From an uncultured Clostridia bacterium (GTDB lineage Bacteria > Bacillota > Clostridia > Christensenellales > Aristaeellaceae): DNA of 6,496 nt. The notes under the pieces are model-generated. The model had not been told where the DNA came from. It saw nothing but the letters and a program-made list of their open reading frames with translations, and searched no databases. Below, one piece after another: positions 1 to 5,126 of the stretch. Each line of letters starts with the position of its first letter. The first letter of the stretch is position 1. Where the stretch lies: NCBI GenBank assembly GCA_934631025.1, contig CAKTXR010000095.1, forward strand, positions 1-6,496, given 5' to 3'. The translations under genes and the position numbers were made by a program.

Positions 1-38
1 GCGCGCGGTACGACTCTATAAATGGAAGGGATGGCGGC
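1..38 (+). promoter_or_regulatory. Truncated upstream region of the MarR-ABC operon, with ribosome binding site
   Basis: Only 38 bases precede the first gene, so the operon promoter cannot be judged. A purine-rich GGAAGGG at 24-30 sits 8 nt before the ATG at 39 and is a reasonable ribosome binding site. A TATAAA at 17-22 resembles a -10 box. However, transcription would then begin around 28-30, inside or after that binding site, and the matching -35 would lie outside the window. I therefore treat it as unproven. A MarR autoregulatory operator would be expected here or just upstream, but no palindrome is visible in the part shown. Confidence 0.4.
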
Positions 39-521
39 ATGACCGGAAAATACCATATCATGAAGAACAGCTCGGCGCTGTACCGGCTGGGGCAGATGTA
101 CTTCAACGAGCGGCTCGCGCCCTATAATCTCGGCGCGGGACAGCAGTTTTTCCTCAGCCGCATCGCGCGGATGCCTGGAATCAGCATGGCCGAGCTGGCG
201 CAGATCGGCACGTTCGACAACGGCACGGTGACACGGGCGGTGCGCAGGCTTTTCGATGAGGGCTATATCCGTATCGAGCCTGACGAGAGCGACCGGCGCG
301 TGAAGCGGCTGTATTTGACCGAGAAGGGCGAGCCGCTGATCGAGCCGCTGGCGGAGATGCGCTGCGCGTGGTTCGATGCGGTGACGCGCGGCTTTACCGA
401 TGAAGAGAAGGCGCAGACCGGCGCACTTTTGGAGCGGCTGGCCGATAACGCGCGCGATTTTATTCAGGCGATGCAGGACAAAGGCGAGCGGCCCGAGCGG
501 GCGCGCTATGAGGAGGAGTGA
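39..521 (+). CDS. MarR-family winged-helix transcriptional regulator
   Basis: This 160-residue protein has the length and layout of MarR repressors, which act as dimers in the cytoplasm and usually release DNA when they bind a small amphipathic ligand. An N-terminal helical dimerisation segment (about residues 9-45) leads into the winged helix-turn-helix (about 46-98). The recognition-helix region is TFDNGTVTRAVRRL (58-71). The wing carries the family hallmark DESDRRVKRLYLTEKG (82-97), and a C-terminal helical stretch returns to the dimer interface. The start at 39 is preferred because GGAAGGG lies 8 nt upstream; an in-frame ATG at 60 would give a protein 7 residues shorter but has a poorer binding site. 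The gene ends 6 bp before the first ABC subunit, and its last codons contain that gene's AGGAGG, so it is probably the local, autoregulating repressor of the exporter. The inducing ligand is unknown. Confidence 0.93.
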   Translation: MTGKYHIMKNSSALYRLGQMYFNERLAPYNLGAGQQFFLSRIARMPGISMAELAQIGTFDNGTVTRAVRRLFDEGYIRIEPDESDRRVKRLYLTEKGEPLIEPLAEMRCAWFDAVTRGFTDEEKAQTGALLERLADNARDFIQAMQDKGERPERARYEEE

Positions 522-527
522 CGGCCC

Positions 528-2240
528 ATGCGGCGCATGATGACGTTTATCAGGCCCTATTACGGGCGCATGGCGGGCGGCTTTGCCGTCAAGTTTTTCG
601 GCACGATCGGCGAGCTGTGGCTGCCCTGGATATTGTCCTATATGATTGAGAAAGTGGTGCCGCAGGGGCGCATGGGGCCGATCTTCATGTGGGGCGGGCT
701 GATGTTCCTCTGCTCGCTGATGTGCATCGCCGGCAACGTGATCGCCAACCGCATGGCCTCGGCGGTCGCGCGGGACGTGACGCGCGAGGTGCGCCACAGC
801 CTGTATCAGCGCATCGCCTATCTGAGCTGCGCGCAAATCGACAAAATCGGCGTGCCGTCGCTGGTGTCGCGCCTGACGACCGACACCTACAACGTGCATC
901 AGCTGGTGGGGCGGGCGCAGCGGCTGGGCGTGCGCGCGCCGATACTGCTCGTCGGCGGGCTGCTGATGACGCTCACGCTCGACGTGCCCTCGACGCTGAT
1001 CCTGCTCTCCGTGGTGCCGCTGATCGGCGTGTCGGCCACGGTCATATCGATGAAGGGCGTTCCGCTGTTCTGGCGGCTGCAAAGCAGCGTGGACGCGCTG
1101 GTGCGCATCGTGCGGGAAAACATCACCGGCGCGCGCGTCATCAAGGCGCTCTCCCGCGGAGAATACGAAATCGGCCGCTTCAAAAAGCAGAACGAGACCG
1201 TCTCGAGGCACGAGCTGACCTCCAGCATGGTCATGGGTCTGGGCCAGCCGATCATGAACGTGCTGCTCAATCTGGGCATGGTGGCGGTGATCGTGCTGGG
1301 CGCGTATCGCGTCAACGGCGCGCAGATGAGTCCGGCGGTCATCGTGGCCTTCCTGAGCTATTTTACCATCATCGCCAACGCCATGATGGGCCTTACGCGC
1401 CTGTTCGTCATGTTCTCGCGCGCGAACGCCTCGGCGGGGCGCATTGCCGAAATTCTCGATCTGCCCGAGGATCTGACGCGCGTGGAAGCGCCCGCGGGCG
1501 ACGAAAACTATCACGTCGAATTCGACGACGTGACCTTCTCCTACAACAAGCGCAAGCCCGCCGTGGAGCATATATCGTTTAAGCTGCGGCGCGGCGAATC
1601 GCTCGGCCTGATCGGCGCGACTGGCTCGGGCAAGAGCACGATCGTCAATCTGCTCATGCGCTTTTACGATGCGGATTCCGGCCGCGTGCTGATCAACGGC
1701 CGCGACGTGCGCTCGATCGATCCGGACGAGCTGCACAGGATGTTCGGCGTGGCCTTCCAGAGCGATGCGGTGTTCTCGGCCAGTGCGCGGGAGAACATCA
1801 CGCTGGGGCGCGACATCCCCGACGCGGCGCTGGAAAAGGCGATCGGCAACGCGCAGGCGGGCTTTGTGAACGCGCTCGAGCACGGGCTGGACGAGCACAT
1901 ACAGTCGCGCGGCGCGAATCTCTCCGGCGGTCAGCGGCAGCGGCTGCTCATTGCGCGCGCGCTGGCGGGCAATCCCGACATACTGGTGCTGGACGACAGC
2001 TCGAGCGCGCTGGACTACCGCACCGATGCGGATCTCCGTCTGGCGCTGGCGAAGGATTACGCCCATGTGACCAGCGTGCTGGTGTCCTCGCGCGTCAGCT
2101 CGCTGGCGCACTGCACGCACATCATCATGCTGGACGAGGGCCGCGTGATCGGCGCGGGCACGCATGAAGAGATGATGAAGAACTGTCCGGCCTATGCCGA
2201 TATTGCGCATACGCAGATGGGAGGCGATCACCGTGGCTAA
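528..2240 (+). CDS. Heterodimeric ABC exporter subunit A (TMD-NBD half transporter with degenerate ATPase residues)
   Basis: This 570-residue half transporter has an N-terminal type IV (exporter-fold) transmembrane domain, with hydrophobic spans near residues 15-40, 50-73, 137-175 (two), 235-262 and 268-297. A C-terminal ATPase domain follows from about 328. Visible NBD motifs are Walker A GATGSGKST (363-371), Q-loop Gln411, a perfect LSGGQ signature (465-469) and Walker B ILVLDD (485-490), followed by D-loop SALD. Two catalytic positions are non-canonical: Asp490 replaces the usual catalytic Glu, and Ser521 (context VSSRVSSL) replaces the switch His seen in AHRLSTI. This fits the non-hydrolysing Walker side of an asymmetric pair such as TM287/288, BmrCD or TmrAB. 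The partner is encoded immediately downstream with an 8-bp overlap. AGGAGG at 511-516 lies 11 nt before the ATG. It should sit in the cytoplasmic membrane; exported substrate unknown, multidrug or lipid export inferred from the family and the MarR neighbour. Confidence 0.95.
   Translation: MRRMMTFIRPYYGRMAGGFAVKFFGTIGELWLPWILSYMIEKVVPQGRMGPIFMWGGLMFLCSLMCIAGNVIANRMASAVARDVTREVRHSLYQRIAYLSCAQIDKIGVPSLVSRLTTDTYNVHQLVGRAQRLGVRAPILLVGGLLMTLTLDVPSTLILLSVVPLIGVSATVISMKGVPLFWRLQSSVDALVRIVRENITGARVIKALSRGEYEIGRFKKQNETVSRHELTSSMVMGLGQPIMNVLLNLGMVAVIVLGAYRVNGAQMSPAVIVAFLSYFTIIANAMMGLTRLFVMFSRANASAGRIAEILDLPEDLTRVEAPAGDENYHVEFDDVTFSYNKRKPAVEHISFKLRRGESLGLIGATGSGKSTIVNLLMRFYDADSGRVLINGRDVRSIDPDELHRMFGVAFQSDAVFSASARENITLGRDIPDAALEKAIGNAQAGFVNALEHGLDEHIQSRGANLSGGQRQRLLIARALAGNPDILVLDDSSSALDYRTDADLRLALAKDYAHVTSVLVSSRVSSLAHCTHIIMLDEGRVIGAGTHEEMMKNCPAYADIAHTQMGGDHRG
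2219..2224 (+). promoter_or_regulatory. Ribosome binding site that fixes the GTG start of ABC subunit B
   Basis: GGGAGG lies inside the last codons of subunit A, 8 nt before a GTG at 2233. The longest open frame begins at an ATG at 2194, but that start has no good Shine-Dalgarno sequence at the right distance and would add 13 residues rich in Arg and Ile. The later in-frame ATG codons at 2245, 2251 and 2254 also lack a properly spaced site. GTG 2233 gives a normal N-terminus and an 8-bp overlap with the upstream stop, as expected for translational coupling. Confidence 0.75.
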
Positions 2241-4032
2241 GGGAATGGGCATGATGACCGGCCCGAAAACCTACGTCGCGCCCGAGGGCGGCGCGCGGGA
2301 CACGAAATACATCCTCAAAAAGCTGGGGCACTATCTGCTCAAATACCGCTGGCTGCTGCTGGCGGCGCTGCTGCTCACGTTCCTGTCCAATATGCTGGCG
2401 CTGGTCGGGCCGAGCCTGTCGGGCAGCGCGATCGACGCGATTGTCGGGCCGGACGCGGTGCAGTTTGAGCGCGTGTTCTACTATGCGCTTTTGATGATCG
2501 TGTTCTATATCGTCTCGTCGGCGCTGTCCTACGGCATATCGGTGCTGATGATGTCGATTTCGCAGAAGATCGTCGTGCGGATGCGGCAGGATGCGTTCGA
2601 GAGCGTCTCGCGCCTGCCCATCGCCTATACCGATTCGCACGCCATAGGCGATATTCTCAGCAAGCTGAGCTACGACATCGACACGGTGAACACGTCGCTC
2701 TCGCACGACGTGGTGCAGATTCTCTCCTCCGTGGTGACGGTGGTCGGCTCGCTTCTGATGATGCTCCGGCTCTCGCCGCTTTTGCTTCTCGTCTTCGTAT
2801 TCACGGTGCCGCTGTCGATCTTCCTGACGAAATACATCACGACGCGCACGCGGCCGCTGTTCCGCAGGCGCTCCCGCGCGCTGGGCGAGCTGAACGGCTT
2901 CGTCGAGGAAATGGTGTCCGGCCTCAAGACCACAAAGGCCTACCGGCAGGAGGAAACCACGATCAGCCGTTTCGACGAAAAGAACGAGCAGGCCGTGACC
3001 GCCTACTACGAGGCCGACTATTACGGCAGCGTCACCGGCCCGACGGTCAACTTCATCAACAATCTGTCGCTGTCGCTGGTGAGTATGTTCGGCGCGCTGC
3101 TGTTTTTCTTCGGCCGCATGACGCTGGGGCAGATTTCGTCGTTCGTGCTGTATTCGCGCAAGTTTTCAGGCCCCATTAACGAGGTGGCCAACATCATCGC
3201 CGAGCTGCAATCGGCCTTCGCGGCGGGCGAGCGCGTGTTCCGTCTGATCGACGAGCCGAGCGAAAAGCCCGACGCGCCGGACGCGCTGCCCCTGCCCGGA
3301 ACGCGGGGCGACGTGCGCATCGATCACGTCTCGTTCGGCTATGAGCCAGAGCGCGTGATACTGCACGATCTTTCGCTCAGCGCGCGGCCCGGCTCGGTGA
3401 CGGCCATTGTCGGCCCGACCGGCGCGGGCAAGACCACGATCATCAATCTGCTCATGCGCTTTTACGATCCCAACAGCGGATTGATTACCGTGGACGGGAA
3501 CGACGTCGGCCATATCAGGCGCGGCGATCTGCGCGCGCGCTACGCCATGGTGCTTCAGGAGACCTGGCTGTTTAACGGCACGGTATATGAAAACCTGGTC
3601 TACGGCAATCCCGACGCGACGCGCGAGGACGTGATGCGCGCCGCCCGTCTGGCGAAGATCGATCATTTCGTCGAGCAGCTGCCCGACGGCTACGATACCG
3701 TGCTCTCGGAAAACGGCGGCAACATCTCCAAGGGGCAGAAGCAGCTTTTAACCATCGCGCGCGCCATGCTGCTGGACGCGGGCATGCTGATCCTCGACGA
3801 GGCGACATCCAACGTCGACACGCAGACCGAGAAGGCCATTCAGGACGCGATGATCGAGCTGATGCGCGGCAAGACCTGCTTCGTCATCGCGCACCGCCTG
3901 TCCACTATCGAGAACGCCGACAACATACTGGTTGTGCGGGACGGCGACATCGTGGAGCAGGGACGGCACGGCGAGCTGCTGGCGAAGAACGGCTTTTACG
4001 CGCAGCTTTACAAAGCACAGTATGAACATTAA
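2233..4032 (+). CDS. Heterodimeric ABC exporter subunit B (TMD-NBD half transporter with intact Walker B and degenerate signature)
   Basis: This is the partner half transporter, 599 residues from the GTG start. After a polar Met/Gly-rich N-terminus of about 35 residues come hydrophobic spans near 38-70, 81-108, 160-180, 182-200, 276-296 and 300-322, then the ATPase domain from about 355. Motifs are Walker A GPTGAGKTT (394-402), Q-loop Gln442, Walker B MLILDE (518-523) with catalytic Glu523, D-loop SNVD and switch His554 in VIAHRLSTI. The signature is ISKGQ (498-502), with Lys500 in place of the first Gly of LSGGQ. Paired with subunit A, this Lys faces the site that also has Asp490 and Ser521, while Glu523 and His554 face A's perfect LSGGQ. 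One composite site should therefore hydrolyse ATP and the other should mainly bind it. Overlap with subunit A suggests balanced synthesis. A 46-bp palindrome follows 24 nt after the stop. Confidence 0.95.
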   Translation: MAKGMGMMTGPKTYVAPEGGARDTKYILKKLGHYLLKYRWLLLAALLLTFLSNMLALVGPSLSGSAIDAIVGPDAVQFERVFYYALLMIVFYIVSSALSYGISVLMMSISQKIVVRMRQDAFESVSRLPIAYTDSHAIGDILSKLSYDIDTVNTSLSHDVVQILSSVVTVVGSLLMMLRLSPLLLLVFVFTVPLSIFLTKYITTRTRPLFRRRSRALGELNGFVEEMVSGLKTTKAYRQEETTISRFDEKNEQAVTAYYEADYYGSVTGPTVNFINNLSLSLVSMFGALLFFFGRMTLGQISSFVLYSRKFSGPINEVANIIAELQSAFAAGERVFRLIDEPSEKPDAPDALPLPGTRGDVRIDHVSFGYEPERVILHDLSLSARPGSVTAIVGPTGAGKTTIINLLMRFYDPNSGLITVDGNDVGHIRRGDLRARYAMVLQETWLFNGTVYENLVYGNPDATREDVMRAARLAKIDHFVEQLPDGYDTVLSENGGNISKGQKQLLTIARAMLLDAGMLILDEATSNVDTQTEKAIQDAMIELMRGKTCFVIAHRLSTIENADNILVVRDGDIVEQGRHGELLAKNGFYAQLYKAQYEH

Positions 4033-4055
4033 GCGCCTGAACTGAATATGGTGTG

Positions 4056-4107
4056 GGTTATCCACACTGTCCACAACCGCTTGTGGATAGCGTGGATAAC
4101 CGCTTTT
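4056..4107 (+). terminator. Long stem-loop after the ABC operon, possible intrinsic terminator
   Basis: Arms 4056-4076 and 4081-4101 are 21 nt each and complementary except for one A/C mismatch and one G-U pair, closing a CCGC loop. TTTT follows at 4104-4107, after two more bases. The position, 24 nt beyond the stop at 4032 and before a new promoter, suits a terminator. Against this, the stem is much less GC-rich than the surrounding genome and the T run is short and slightly displaced. Its make-up from DnaA-box-like words suggests another or additional role. Confidence 0.45.
4058..4099. promoter_or_regulatory. Cluster of four contiguous DnaA-box-like 9-mers arranged as a palindrome
   Basis: Reading across, the 9-mers are TTATCCACA (4058-4066, perfect consensus, + strand), CTGTCCACA (4067-4075, two mismatches), TGTGGATAG (4082-4090, minus-strand CTATCCACA, one mismatch) and CGTGGATAA (4091-4099, minus-strand TTATCCACG, one mismatch). 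Each pair is directly abutting, and a 6-nt centre separates the two head-to-head pairs. That the words match is seen directly; that DnaA binds them is inference. No dnaA, dnaN, parAB or rep gene is in view, so this is unlikely to be oriC itself. It could be a chromosomal DnaA-titrating or DnaA-regulated site, or a terminator stem of coincidental composition. Confidence 0.5.
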
Positions 4108-4161
4108 CAAAAGAGCGCGCAAATCAGCGATCTGGGCTGAAAAAAACGCGGAAAAAGGATG

Positions 4162-4190
4162 TTGCCATGCGCTGCGGCGCGTGCTATAAT
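4162..4190 (+). promoter_or_regulatory. Strong SigA-type promoter for the SDR-dehydratase operon
   Basis: A -35 box TTGCCA (4162-4167, one mismatch to TTGACA) is followed by a 17-nt spacer and a perfect TATAAT (4185-4190). TG at 4182-4183 adds an extended -10 element. Transcription should begin near 4196-4198, giving a leader of about 87 nt before the SDR start at 4284. The TTCATGAA palindrome at 4201-4208 sits just after the predicted start point and could be an operator half-site. Confidence 0.85.
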
Positions 4191-4196
4191 AAACAC

Positions 4197-4283
4197 GAAG
4201 TTCATGAAGAGAAAACATTTTCCGGCTTTTTCCGCAGGACGAGGCGGGTCAGTTCATCAATCAAACGAACCGGAGGGTGGAAT
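4197..4283 (+). promoter_or_regulatory. 5' untranslated leader of the SDR-dehydratase operon
   Basis: The predicted leader is longer than needed for a ribosome binding site alone. It holds two near-identical words, AGTTCATGAA (4199-4208) and AGTTCATCAA (4251-4260). It also contains TTTTCCGG (4218-4225), which could pair with CCGGAGGG (4270-4277) through five Watson-Crick and three G-U pairs and so mask the GGAGGG ribosome binding site. I do not recognise a known riboswitch class. The regulatory role is inference only. Confidence 0.4.
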
Positions 4284-5126
4284 ATGGAGCGTATCAGGAC
4301 GGCTCTGGTGACCGGCGCGTCGCGCGGCATCGGGCAGGGGATTGCGCTGGAGCTGGCCGGAGCGGGCTATGATCTGGCGATCAGCTATCGGGGCTATGAA
4401 GAGGGCGCGCTGGAGGTTAAGCGCCGCGCGGAAGAACTGGGGCGGCGGTGCGAGATCTATCAGGCGGATTTCGACGACACAGCCGCGCCTGAAACGCTGC
4501 TGCGCGCGGTCGAGGCCGATTTCGGCGCGATCGACGCGGCGATCATGAACGGCGCGCACGACGGCCGCATGAGCATACTCACCGCGACGGCCGACTGGAT
4601 GAGCGCCATGGGGCGGCAGCTGTATCTGTCGCAGATGCTGGCGGCGGGTGCGGCGGCGCGGCTGATGGTGCGCACGAAAACGCGCGGGGCGCTGCTGTTC
4701 ATCACGTCGATCCACGGGCGGCAGGCCAACACGAACGATTTCTTTTATGGCGGCATGAAGGCGGCGATCGAGCGCTCGTGCAAGTCGCTGGCGATCGAGC
4801 TGGCGCCCTACGGCATTCGCGCCAACTGCATTGCGCCCGGCGCGATCAACGTGCGCGGCGTAGACGACACGAAGCTGAAATATCCCTACGCCAATCTGAT
4901 TCCGGCGGGGCGGCGCGGCGAGCCGGAGGACATCGCCCATGCGGCGGCGTTCCTCATATCGGATCAGGCGAATTACATCACGGGCCAGTCGCTGTGCATA
5001 GACGGCGGCATGGCGCTGCCCGGGCAGCCCGAGGGCTGGGCCGAGCCGCATCCGGTCGATTTCGGCTTTGTGAAGGCCGCCTATGAGCAGATGATGAAAA
5101 ACGAGGAGGAACAAAACCATGTCTGA
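4284..5126 (+). CDS. SDR-family NAD(P)-dependent oxidoreductase, probably sugar- or sugar-acid-directed
   Basis: This 280-residue protein is a classical-type short-chain dehydrogenase with a Rossmann fold. The dinucleotide motif TGASRGIG spans 10-17. Arg14 and Arg36 (after the second strand) point to NADP(H), as in FabG-like enzymes. The catalytic Ser142, Tyr155 and Lys159 (YGGMK) are all present, and the fold ends in the usual IDGG (239-242). Two positions are unusual: the structural NNAG motif reads MNGA (88-91), and the Asn of the Asn-Ser-Tyr-Lys tetrad appears to be Gln112. A 38-residue tail follows IDGG, making the protein longer than the usual 250. The start at 4284 has GGAGGG at 4272-4277. 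The gene overlaps the dehydratase by 8 bp, and its tail codons supply that gene's AGGAGG (5104-5109), so the two proteins likely act on the same acid sugar. The substrate cannot be named; an SDR-type mannonate oxidoreductase role is possible but not shown. Confidence 0.9.
   Translation: MERIRTALVTGASRGIGQGIALELAGAGYDLAISYRGYEEGALEVKRRAEELGRRCEIYQADFDDTAAPETLLRAVEADFGAIDAAIMNGAHDGRMSILTATADWMSAMGRQLYLSQMLAAGAAARLMVRTKTRGALLFITSIHGRQANTNDFFYGGMKAAIERSCKSLAIELAPYGIRANCIAPGAINVRGVDDTKLKYPYANLIPAGRRGEPEDIAHAAAFLISDQANYITGQSLCIDGGMALPGQPEGWAEPHPVDFGFVKAAYEQMMKNEEEQNHV

Larger units (their letters stand above)
4033..4161. other. Intergenic stretch between the ABC operon and the next promoter
   Basis: This non-coding stretch holds the palindromic DnaA-box-like cluster (4056-4101), a short T run (4104-4107) and an A-rich patch (4139-4156). 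A long open frame runs through it in the frame of the downstream SDR (from 4053), but it crosses the promoter and resembles nothing I recognise, so it is not called. Confidence 0.7.

Noticed and set aside
689..1582. 297-codon + strand open frame inside ABC subunit A
   Set aside because: It is an out-of-frame shadow with Arg/Ala/Gly-rich composition and no ribosome binding site, overlapping a gene with complete ABC motifs.
2125..2706. 193-codon minus-strand open frame across the ABC gene junction
   Set aside because: The sequence is Arg/His/Gln-rich antisense shadow with no recognisable domain, spanning the coupled junction of two clear + strand genes.
4056..4101. Reading the DnaA-box palindrome as a replication origin
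   Set aside because: There is no AT-rich unwinding region beside it and no dnaA, dnaN, rep or partition gene nearby; the cluster has only four words.
4092..4109. Possible catabolite-responsive (cre) operator around TGGATAACCGCTTTTCA
   Set aside because: The central CG and flanking TG/CA are present, but the spacing does not fit the 14- or 16-bp cre consensus, and most of it is part of the palindrome arm.
4053..4283. 77-codon N-terminal extension of the SDR, including an internal ATG at 4167
   Set aside because: The extension crosses the palindrome and the promoter -10 box, has no SDR-like sequence, and lacks a binding site, whereas ATG 4284 has GGAGGG at 4272-4277 and starts just before the Rossmann motif.
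4204..4311. Possible 35-codon leader peptide starting at ATG 4204 and overlapping the SDR start
   Set aside because: No Shine-Dalgarno sequence precedes it, it begins within a few bases of the predicted transcription start, and its codons show no attenuator-like run of one amino acid.
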